NCBI GenBank assembly: GCA_900555545.1
Contig: USLQ01000063.1
Coordinates: forward strand, 1 to 6,663
DNA from: an uncultured Oscillospiraceae bacterium
Lineage (GTDB): Bacteria > Bacillota > Clostridia > Oscillospirales > Acutalibacteraceae
DNA: 6,663 nucleotides
Reading direction: 5' to 3'
Both the position numbers and the translations under genes were made by a program. The notes below the pieces were generated by a model. That model had not been told where the DNA came from. It searched no databases and saw only the letters and a program-made list of their open reading frames with translations. This document shows, piece by piece, positions 1 through 5,191 of the stretch (its first letter is position 1; each line of letters begins with the position of its first letter).

Positions 1-78
1 GTTGAGTATGTTGACAAAGGACAGCGCAAAGAGGATGCGCGCAGTCGTGAGTTCAGCAGAGAACCCATAGTGAGGCAT
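1..78 (-). CDS. N-terminal fragment of an unrecognised protein (26 codons, runs off the left edge)
   Basis: An ATG at 78-76 (minus strand) opens a frame that stays open to the window edge. It encodes 26 residues beginning MPHYGFSAEL and continuing into a largely hydrophobic stretch (residues 14-25, ILFALSFVNIL) that could be the start of a membrane helix. The start is supported by a strong ribosome site, GGAAAGGAG, ending about 9 bases upstream. A longer overlapping minus-strand frame that starts at 322 has no such site and reads through apparent regulatory DNA, so I do not believe it. The gene lies downstream of the kinase operon on the same strand but is separated from it by a terminator, so it probably has its own promoter. 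A LytTR-like repeat pair at 133-165 suggests control by the neighbouring response regulator. Too little protein is visible to name a family. Confidence 0.6.
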   Translation of the reverse strand, partial: MPHYGFSAELTTARILFALSFVNILN

Positions 79-93
79 GGTGTTCAGCTCCTT

Positions 94-113
94 TCCGGGA
101 AAGTATTCCCGAA
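94..113 (-). repeat. Short hairpin next to the left gene's ribosome site
   Basis: On the minus strand, CGGGAA (111-106) is followed by a four-base loop and TTCCCG (101-96). The perfect 6-bp stem extends by one G-U and one A-U pair to about 8 bp. Its 3' arm touches the first bases of the GGAAAGGAG ribosome site of the gene starting at 78. If transcribed, it could modulate access to the ribosome site. If it lies inside the promoter, it could be an operator palindrome. The sequence alone does not decide between these, because I cannot place the -10 element confidently. Confidence 0.4.
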
Positions 114-132
114 TAAGTCAAGGCACGAAAGG

Positions 133-165
133 GGAAAACTGGTGCAAAAATTTGTAAAACTGATG
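133..165 (-). promoter_or_regulatory. Probable LytTR response-regulator operator (two direct repeats, 21-bp period)
   Basis: Read on the minus strand, CATCAGTTTTAC (165-154) recurs as CACCAGTTTTCC (144-133). Ten of twelve positions match and the start-to-start distance is exactly 21 bp, two helical turns. Paired direct repeats on one DNA face with this period are the known target layout of LytTR regulators such as AgrA, VirR and ComE. The CAGTT core resembles the AgrA and VirR boxes (known families; similarity judged by eye). The site lies 55-87 bases upstream of the ATG at 78. Core -35 and -10 elements downstream of it are unclear: AATACT at 107-102 is the best -10, with a poor -35, as expected for an activator-dependent promoter. 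Confidence 0.55.
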
Positions 166-179
166 TGTTTTTCTGCATA

Positions 180-225
180 AGTGACTCTATTTGCGGATAT
201 GAGTAAAAATTTTGATAGAGGCACT
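180..225. repeat. Imperfect inverted repeat, 11-bp arms, 24-base spacer
   Basis: AGTGACTCTAT (180-190) is the reverse complement of ATAGAGGCACT (215-225) except for one position. The AT-rich 24-base spacer has no coding potential that I believe. No T-tract follows on either strand, so it is not a normal terminator. It may be a regulator-binding site or an RNA stem in the leader of the left-edge gene. The rest of 226-320 shows nothing that I can name. Confidence 0.3.
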
Positions 226-323
226 GGGGATATTGCGATCGACAGGCAAGGATTTTTATATGGACGTGAAGATTTCCGCGACCCGAAGTGAGTACCTCAG
301 AAATGCGGGACGGTTTGGACAAT

Positions 324-363
324 AAAAAAGCTGGGCTTCCGAAGAGGGAAGTCCAACTTTTTT
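324..363 (-). terminator. Intrinsic terminator of the kinase operon (possibly bidirectional)
   Basis: Arms 328-340 and 347-359 pair over 13 bp with one wobble and one mismatch, around a 6-base loop (341-346). On the minus strand the stem is followed by TTTTTT (329-324), about 35 bases after the stop codon of the histidine kinase (396-394). That fits termination of the response regulator-kinase operon before the left-edge gene. The plus strand also carries a T-run (358-363), so it could work both ways, though no plus-strand gene precedes it here. Confidence 0.75.
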
Positions 364-393
364 GATATTTCTACAAATTTTTAGTGGAGGAGA

Positions 394-1674
394 TCAGGGA
401 TGCTGCAATAGGGTGACTGCGGTAAAACAGTGGTGTTCCCCGTCGTAGGAAAAGCTCACTTCGCCGTTATATCGCTGCGCAGCGCGCCGGATAATTTTGG
501 TGCCGTAGCCGTGAGCGTTACCATCTGCTTTGGTTGTTTGCAGCTCCTCCCCGCTGGTTACGGCCATTTCCGGGGCGCTATTCTCCACCTTGATTACCAG
601 ATAGCGGACGTTGCGCTCGGCAATTTGCAGCCGGAGCCAACGCTCCTTCCCGCACTTTTCAGCCGCCTCGCAGGCATTCTCAAGTAGATTGTCCAAAATG
701 GCGGTCAGGTCATTATCTGCAATAAAGGTAAAGTCTGCATTCCGGATGGAAATTTCGGTTTTGATCCCTGACTTTTCACACCGCTCGCAGTAACGGGAGA
801 CAATGTTGTTGACCAGAGCGTTCCCGCTGTACTGGTGCAGCTGATGCAGCTGGTCCAGCTGGGTGATGGAGGAGATGTACTGTATAATTGCCTTGTCCTC
901 CGAGCTCTCGGCCAGTGCGGCAATGGCAGACAGATTGCGGCGGATATCGTGGATCAGAATGGCAGCGCGCTCCTGCTGTTCACGTGCTTCACGCAGGATA
1001 TCGTGATCGATGCTGTTTTTTCGCACCTGGGACTGGAGCACCTGTGCGGCCGTCAGCTGGGCAGAGTTGTGCCACTCGCCAAACAGCAGGAATACAAGAG
1101 TCAGGAACAGAATCAGCGCTGTACAGGCGAAGAACAGCTGTACATTTTTGCCATAGCCCGGTTGCTGGGGGAGCCCCATCCATGCGCACAGGAGTGCCAA
1201 AATGGACAGCGGAATGAAGGCTGTGACCGGGAAAAGATGCCCGTGCGGGGTGTCCAGGTGTTCATAGCGGTTTGTCAGATCGCACAGCAGAACAGTCAGC
1301 ACTGTATAAATGGCGCCGCTGCCCGCAAATGCGATCAGATTGCCTATCGTCGCCCCGTCAAAGGAACATCCGGCCGCTGAGAAAACAATCCCCGCGATGG
1401 CGGCCGGCATGGCTGCGAGCAGTGAGGCGTAGAATATGGTCTGCCGCCAATTGATCTGGTAGCACAGGAGTAACTGGATGATCTGTACCGGCAGTGCAGC
1501 GGCGTACCCGATCGGGAGTGCGAATATGTATGCGGCATAGACGATGAGAATACCCGCCCAAAGGACAAACCGGCCAAGGGGTTTGCGCCGTTGCTGAAAG
1601 GTGTGCTCCATAAAGTGCCAGGATGAAACCTGGTTGAGCAGAGCCCCCAGCATCAAAAGTAAAGCCTGAATCAT
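394..1674 (-). CDS. AgrC-like sensor histidine kinase (GHKL family)
   Basis: This is a membrane sensor kinase of 426 residues. The N-terminal half is strongly hydrophobic, with about six or seven membrane segments (roughly 2-16, 36-52, 54-71, 80-101, 110-131, 148-167, 179-199). A helical linker follows, then the dimerisation/phosphoacceptor motif LIHDIRRNL with the likely phosphorylated His242. The ATPase domain shows the N-box DNLLENACEAA (Asn333), the degenerate VENSAP segment near 363-368, and the lid TTKADGNAHGYGTKI (380-394). This matches the HATPase_c_5 type found in AgrC and in other kinases that sense peptides or other signals. Its ATG overlaps the stop of the response regulator upstream (ATGA), preceded by GGGGAA at 7 bases, so the two are translationally coupled. 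It should phosphorylate that regulator. The ligand is unknown: no agrB/agrD-like peptide gene is visible here. Confidence 0.93.
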   Translation of the reverse strand: MIQALLLMLGALLNQVSSWHFMEHTFQQRRKPLGRFVLWAGILIVYAAYIFALPIGYAAALPVQIIQLLLCYQINWRQTIFYASLLAAMPAAIAGIVFSAAGCSFDGATIGNLIAFAGSGAIYTVLTVLLCDLTNRYEHLDTPHGHLFPVTAFIPLSILALLCAWMGLPQQPGYGKNVQLFFACTALILFLTLVFLLFGEWHNSAQLTAAQVLQSQVRKNSIDHDILREAREQQERAAILIHDIRRNLSAIAALAESSEDKAIIQYISSITQLDQLHQLHQYSGNALVNNIVSRYCERCEKSGIKTEISIRNADFTFIADNDLTAILDNLLENACEAAEKCGKERWLRLQIAERNVRYLVIKVENSAPEMAVTSGEELQTTKADGNAHGYGTKIIRRAAQRYNGEVSFSYDGEHHCFTAVTLLQHP

Positions 1675-2390
1675 AGTGTGTTCCCCATATACTCCATAAA
1701 GGAGGCTCGGAAGGCCGCGTATTTTCGCTGGGACATGGGCAGCTCTTCCTGCTGTGAATCACCGAACTGGACGGTTACGCCGCCCCGGTTAAAGTTTGTG
1801 ACATATCGCAGGTTGATTAGGTAACTGTGATGGGAATAGGCGAAATTCTGCGGTTCATGGATGCGCTGTACCCATTCGCGCAGAGGCTCTGCACAACGGT
1901 ATTCCCCCCGGATAGTACGGATCGTTGTCTTGCGCCCTGCAATAGCCAGGTAGACAATCTCGCGTGTCGGGCTGCGAAGGGTCTGCCCGCCGCTCTCAAT
2001 CACGACCTCGCGGTGGATATTCTGATGCTCGCGCAGGGCCAGTGTTACACTGTGGTAAAAGCGCTCCTTGTCGATCGGTTTGGACAGGTATCGGTACACA
2101 TGCAAGTCCATCGCATCGTCCAGATAGCGCTCATATGCTGTGACGATCAGTATCAGTGCGTCCGGATTTTTTTCCTTAACCCGGGCGGCCAATGTCAGCC
2201 CGTCGATTCCGGGCATCTCAATATCGATAAAAGCCAGATCACAGAGCGTCTCGGCTCGAACCGCCGCCTCCGAATCGTTGAATACGCAAATCCTGAATTG
2301 AATCCCGCGTGCCTTTGCATATGTATCCAGCAGGGTGGTGATCTGACCAGAGATCGCCTGATCGTCATCGCAGATTAAGACCGAAATCAT
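1671..2390 (-). CDS. LytTR-family response regulator (AgrA/LytR type)
   Basis: This is a DNA-binding response regulator of 239 residues, the usual size for the family. The receiver domain covers about 1-120, with the acidic pocket CDDD (Asp8-Asp10), the phosphorylated Asp56 in FIDIEMPG, the switch Thr84 in IVTAYE, and Lys104 in LSKPI. The LytTR DNA-binding domain covers about 127-239, including the typical YSHHSYLINL segment (185-194) and a C-terminal MSQRKYAAF stretch. I chose the ATG at 2390 because AGAGGAGGG lies 5-6 bases upstream. The ATG at 2414 would add eight residues and lacks a ribosome site. The gene is first in an operon with the kinase and divergent from genes A-D. Two direct-repeat pairs with a 21-bp period, at 2495-2526 and 133-165, are candidate targets, suggesting that it controls the four-gene operon and the left-edge gene and perhaps its own promoter. 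Confidence 0.93.
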   Translation of the reverse strand: MISVLICDDDQAISGQITTLLDTYAKARGIQFRICVFNDSEAAVRAETLCDLAFIDIEMPGIDGLTLAARVKEKNPDALILIVTAYERYLDDAMDLHVYRYLSKPIDKERFYHSVTLALREHQNIHREVVIESGGQTLRSPTREIVYLAIAGRKTTIRTIRGEYRCAEPLREWVQRIHEPQNFAYSHHSYLINLRYVTNFNRGGVTVQFGDSQQEELPMSQRKYAAFRASFMEYMGNTL

Positions 2391-2412
2391 CTGATCCCTC
2401 CTCTCTGGTATC

Positions 2413-2441
2413 ATTTTATCAGATTATCTGCTCAAAGTCAT
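2413..2441 (-). promoter_or_regulatory. Probable sigma-A promoter of the response regulator-kinase operon
   Basis: On the minus strand, ATGACT (2441-2436, four of six to TTGACA) is followed after 17 bases by TAAAAT (2418-2413, five of six to TATAAT). A TG dinucleotide sits in the extended -10 position. Transcription would start near 2406, giving a very short leader that begins just at the ribosome site. GATAAT at 2428-2423 is an alternative -10 with a longer leader but a poorer -35. Confidence 0.45.
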
Positions 2442-2494
2442 GTTTTTTATGGTTGAATACGCCAAAAACTTTGATTTGAATGGGTGGATTATCT

Positions 2495-2526
2495 TTTTTG
2501 ACATTTTTTCAGGCGTTTTTGTCATT
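2495..2526 (+). promoter_or_regulatory. Candidate LytTR operator for operon A-D (direct repeats, 21-bp period)
   Basis: TTTTTGACATT (2495-2505) recurs as TTTTTGTCATT (2516-2526). Ten of eleven positions match and the period is 21 bp. The pair ends 4 bases before the candidate -35 of gene A, where an activating LytTR regulator would sit. The repeat is T-rich, so chance similarity is more likely than for the 133-165 pair, and the two sites share only a CA-TT-type core. The adjacent response regulator is the natural candidate to bind it. Confidence 0.45.
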
Positions 2527-2530
2527 CCGC

Positions 2531-2559
2531 TTCCCAAACGCAGGGCGGCGTGATAGAAT
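2531..2559 (+). promoter_or_regulatory. Candidate promoter of operon A-D
   Basis: TAGAAT (2554-2559, five of six to the -10 consensus) carries an extended TG at 2551-2552. It lies 17 bases after the weak TTCCCA (2531-2536). A weak -35 beside an upstream repeat pair is typical of activator-dependent promoters. A perfect TTGACA at 2498-2503 has no -10 at a proper distance and falls inside the first repeat, so I do not treat it as the -35. Confidence 0.45.
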
Positions 2560-2588
2560 GAATGCGGGAAGAGAGAGGAGGGGACACG

Positions 2589-3443
2589 ATGAAAAAGGGG
2601 AAAAGGAACTATCTGATAACGGTTGGAGGCAGCCTGATCTTTTTGAATCTGACAGCCGCGATGGTCAGTTGGACCATTAATCAATACAGCTTTTTTGATA
2701 AGAATGAGGAGGAGATTTCCCTCTCCTACATCACTGCCTCAGAAGAAACACCTGCGGTTCGGGCGCTCTCCGAACAGATAGGGATTGAGCTGGACCCAGC
2801 GCTGGAACAGCATGCTGCGTTGTTTGCCCGTCAGGATCGCCTGGTGGTGTGCCCGGATACACTTGTCTTTACCCAGGCAAAGGAGGGATGGTTCCGCGGC
2901 TCCGTGGATCGTCATCAATCGGATTTGTCCGGACGTACTCTGCCGGAAGATCCGGTGTATCTCTACACGGGCACATATGCCGATGACAGTTATATTGTTC
3001 ACGTGGCTCTGTTGGATGACCAGGGACTGGCTCCTGTGGCAGATCGGGGTCTGGAATACGAGCTGATTGTACAGCTTCAGCCGGTATCCGGACTTTTTCC
3101 AATGGGCGGGCATGAACTGGTGATCCGTTCGGCGCCCACCACCACAGGCCGGCTTTTCCTGCCTATATCAAAGCTGTCTATCTATTTGCGATCATCCAAG
3201 GGACTATGGGTGGAGCGAAAACGGGAAAAATCTAATCTTGCCTTTGGGTCTGCACTCCCCGCCCTGGTCACTTCGACTGCATCCGGGCACCGGTTGGCCA
3301 AGACAGATCGGATCCAATACTGGTGCAGTCCGATATATTTTGACGAGAATGCCAGCCATTACAGAATCCAGCCGGAGCTTTATCTGGATGGGGAGCTCTG
3401 GGCCAGCCTGAGCTTCTGGTATCCGGATGACCTTTATCGTTGA
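2589..3443 (+). CDS. Gene A: membrane-anchored paralog, A/C subtype, function unknown
   Basis: Not recognised as a named family. The protein has 284 residues: a lysine/arginine-rich N-terminus (MKKGKR), one hydrophobic segment (about 8-28) and a large polar domain. By the positive-inside rule that domain should lie outside the cell. Conserved blocks shared with genes B-D are LSEQIGIELDPALEQHA (60-76), DRLVV (83-87), DPVYLYTG (121-128) and LIVQLQPVSG (159-168). Blocks shared only with C are VVCPDTL, GWFRGSVDR (100-108) and the C-terminal WASLSFWYPD (271-280). Over residues 49-108 I count 39 of 60 identical to C. The start is set by GAGAGGAGGGG just upstream of ATG 2589. An upstream in-frame ATG (2562) would add nine residues that merely translate the ribosome site. 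It is the first gene of the operon, divergent from the response regulator. It might be a sensor partner, adhesin, immunity or signal-binding protein; nothing in the sequence decides. Confidence 0.85.
   Translation: MKKGKRNYLITVGGSLIFLNLTAAMVSWTINQYSFFDKNEEEISLSYITASEETPAVRALSEQIGIELDPALEQHAALFARQDRLVVCPDTLVFTQAKEGWFRGSVDRHQSDLSGRTLPEDPVYLYTGTYADDSYIVHVALLDDQGLAPVADRGLEYELIVQLQPVSGLFPMGGHELVIRSAPTTTGRLFLPISKLSIYLRSSKGLWVERKREKSNLAFGSALPALVTSTASGHRLAKTDRIQYWCSPIYFDENASHYRIQPELYLDGELWASLSFWYPDDLYR
3399..3429 (+). repeat. Exact 31-bp direct repeat, copy 1 (3' end of gene A)
   Basis: A 31-base block beginning TGGGCCAGCC and ending at 3429 is identical to 5127-5157 in gene C, 1728 bp away. It encodes the shared WASLSFWYPD C-terminal motif. 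The distance matches the spacing of B to D starts (1729 bp), as expected for a tandem duplication of a two-gene unit. Confidence 0.9.
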
Positions 3444-3462
3444 CGCAGGGGAGGCGGATGAG

Positions 3463-4284
3463 ATGACAAGAAATAAGCGCAGCGTGCTGATCGCCCTCAG
3501 TATATTGATACCAGCAGCGCTGGCTGCCACCACAGCCGGTGGGTATCTCCACCAACGCGCCTTTTTCCATGAGACGGAACTCATTGCCGGCGGGGAGCGG
3601 GACAGTGCGGTACAGGAACTCTCCCGGCAACTGGGGATCGAGTTGGATCCTGCGATCGAACAGCATGCCTGGCTGATAGAGAACCGCGGCAGGCTTGTGA
3701 TTTATCAAAACTTTATTGAGGCACAACTGGCGAATGAGATGCAGGTCATTCAGCCAAAGACAGAGCGTGTTGATGATTTGGTGAACGTCTACACGGGGCA
3801 CTGGGAGCAGAAGGGGCATGCGGTCAACATCGTGCTGGTCGGATCGGGTCCTCGGGAGTACGGGGGACTGATGGCCGATGGGATGGATATGATCTTACAG
3901 GTGCGCGCAGGCAACCTTTTTTCTCCGCTGAGATATGTGGATGCGTCCATTGAGCAGGAAGCCTTTTGGAGTGTGCTGGAAGAGGACTCGGCCTGTCTGC
4001 TCTATTCATCAAAGGGGAACTGCTGGTCTGTTGGGCGGGCGGATCTTACCGCCACACTGGGCAAATGTCATTGTCCCCAGTCGTTTATCGGGAGTGGTGT
4101 GTCATGTGATCCGGTGGATTTGGTTCAGCTGTGCGGCAGGGCTGTCGCGGGGATGCAGGAGATGGCAGGAGAACACCAGAAGATACAGATCGATATCCGG
4201 ACCGGGCAATGGTATGACCCCACTTCCGAGGGATGGCAGGTTGAGATTGGGGATCTGGACGTGCGTGAACTGCTGGGCAGATAG
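3463..4284 (+). CDS. Gene B: membrane-anchored paralog, B/D subtype, function unknown
   Basis: Not a family that I recognise. The protein has 273 residues: a basic N-terminus (MTRNKR), one hydrophobic segment (about 8-28) that is either an uncleaved anchor or a signal peptide with an Ala-rich end, then an outside domain. It carries the common core GGERDS...LSRQLGIELDPAIEQHA (43-69), ENRGRL (73-78), VNVYTG (107-112) and GMDMILQVRAG (140-150). Blocks shared only with D include FFHETELIAGGERDS and the C-terminal DLVQLCGR (219-226). It has six cysteines (178, 187, 202, 204, 215, 224), of which 204, 215 and 224 align with Cys in D. I start it at ATG 3463, after AGGGGAGG. An upstream ATG at 3427 lies inside gene A. 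The gap after A is 19 bases, so the two are co-transcribed. The C-terminus (after about 235) differs from D. Confidence 0.84.
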   Translation: MTRNKRSVLIALSILIPAALAATTAGGYLHQRAFFHETELIAGGERDSAVQELSRQLGIELDPAIEQHAWLIENRGRLVIYQNFIEAQLANEMQVIQPKTERVDDLVNVYTGHWEQKGHAVNIVLVGSGPREYGGLMADGMDMILQVRAGNLFSPLRYVDASIEQEAFWSVLEEDSACLLYSSKGNCWSVGRADLTATLGKCHCPQSFIGSGVSCDPVDLVQLCGRAVAGMQEMAGEHQKIQIDIRTGQWYDPTSEGWQVEIGDLDVRELLGR

Positions 4285-4295
4285 GGGGGATTACT

Positions 4296-5174
4296 GTGAA
4301 GCGAATATCAAAGCAGATTTTGGCAGCTGCCATCTGCACTGTGATGCTGACCGGTACGGGAGGGATCCTGGCCTGGGCGGGGCGGCAGTTTGAGTTTTTC
4401 GAGGATCGGGACGGGCTTTCCATTGCCTATAGGAACGCTTCAGAGGGGGAGCCGTGGGTAACGGCCCTATCCGAGGAGATTGGCATCCGCCTCGATCCCG
4501 CGCTCGGTAAGCATGCGGAGCTGCTCTCCGAACGCGACCGGTTGGTCGTGTGCCCGAATACGCTTCAGTTCACGCCGGTGGAGGGCGGATGGTTCCGGGG
4601 CTCCATAGACCGCTCACGCTATATTTTTTCTGAACAGTCGTTACCGGCGGATCCGCTGTATGTATATACGGGAGGATTCACGGCAGACGGCTATGACGTT
4701 CGTATGGCGCTGATCGGGATGGACACCTGTCAGGTTGCAGGAGTTGATGTTCCTGCCTTTGAGGTGGCAATAGAGATCCGGCCGGAATCCGGAAAGATGC
4801 TATCAAACACCGGAGAAATCATGGTGGGTATGGCGGGATACAGCAATTTTCACTGGCGGGGGACCAATCCAAACTATCCTGGTGAGGAGGGGGCGTATCA
4901 GGCGGCCTATCTGTATGCGTCGGACACGGGCATCTGGTTTGAAAAATTGGAGAATTACTACAATTTGATCTCGGCAGGTTCCGTCCCATCCATCATGTTG
5001 GGGACCCCATCCGGCGGGCGTCTATCTCAGGTCAATTTGTTCCAGATTTGGGGAACTGGAAATCTTGCGCTCCTCACCTCTGACACCATCCGCGCACAGT
5101 TTGATCTCTATCGGGATGAGCAGTTGTGGGCCAGCCTGAGCTTCTGGTATCCGGATGGGCTCTATCAACAATAG
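4296..5174 (+). CDS. Gene C: membrane-anchored paralog, A/C subtype, function unknown (GTG start)
   Basis: This is the close relative of gene A, with 292 residues. The N-terminus is MKRISK, followed by a hydrophobic anchor (about 7-29) and the outside domain. It shares with A the blocks ALSEEIGIRLDPAL (57-70), RDRLVVCPNTL (80-90), GWFRGSIDR (98-106), DPLYVYTG (119-126) and WASLSFWYPD (278-287). It differs most in 170-235, where it has an aromatic- and glycine-rich stretch absent from A. The start is GTG at 4296, the only one of the four that is not ATG. It is preceded by AGGGGGGA, which overlaps the TAG stop of B, so translation is probably coupled (11-base gap). The last 31 bp of the conserved C-terminal block are identical at the DNA level to gene A, which is notable given the divergence elsewhere. 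Function is unknown. It is presumably expressed together with A, B and D. Confidence 0.85.
   Translation: MKRISKQILAAAICTVMLTGTGGILAWAGRQFEFFEDRDGLSIAYRNASEGEPWVTALSEEIGIRLDPALGKHAELLSERDRLVVCPNTLQFTPVEGGWFRGSIDRSRYIFSEQSLPADPLYVYTGGFTADGYDVRMALIGMDTCQVAGVDVPAFEVAIEIRPESGKMLSNTGEIMVGMAGYSNFHWRGTNPNYPGEEGAYQAAYLYASDTGIWFEKLENYYNLISAGSVPSIMLGTPSGGRLSQVNLFQIWGTGNLALLTSDTIRAQFDLYRDEQLWASLSFWYPDGLYQQ
5127..5157 (+). repeat. Exact 31-bp direct repeat, copy 2 (3' end of gene C)
   Basis: Second copy of the 31-base block found at 3399-3429, in the same reading frame of the paralogous gene. Every synonymous position is unchanged, unlike the rest of the two genes. Confidence 0.9.
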
Positions 5175-5191
5175 AACGGGGAGGGAATGAA

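Noticed and set aside
116..121. TTGACT on the minus strand as -35 of the left-edge gene
   Set aside because: A -10 at the right distance would fall on the ribosome site (98-93, CCGGAA) and does not match the consensus.
142..152. 11-mer AATTTTTGCAC (minus strand) shared with 6077-6087
   Set aside because: It is short and T-rich, falls in the spacer of one element and outside any paired element at the other, and is likely coincidence.
53..322. Minus-strand open frame of 89 codons across the left intergenic region
   Set aside because: It has no ribosome site, overlaps the well-supported start at 78 in another frame, and runs through the operator-like repeats and inverted repeat.
835..1380. Plus-strand open frame of 181 codons
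   Set aside because: It lies wholly antisense to the kinase, which has clear domain motifs. Composition is that of a shadow frame and there is no ribosome site.
1827..2378. Plus-strand open frame of 183 codons
   Set aside because: It is antisense to the response regulator, whose receiver and LytTR motifs are intact. No independent signals are present.
2453..2481. TTGAAT direct repeat (2453 and 2476) as a second regulator site for the kinase operon
   Set aside because: Only six bases match and the period is 23 bp rather than 21, so chance is likely in this AT-rich stretch.
2498..2503. Perfect TTGACA as -35 of operon A-D
   Set aside because: No acceptable -10 lies 16-18 bases downstream. The hexamer belongs to the first of two direct repeats.
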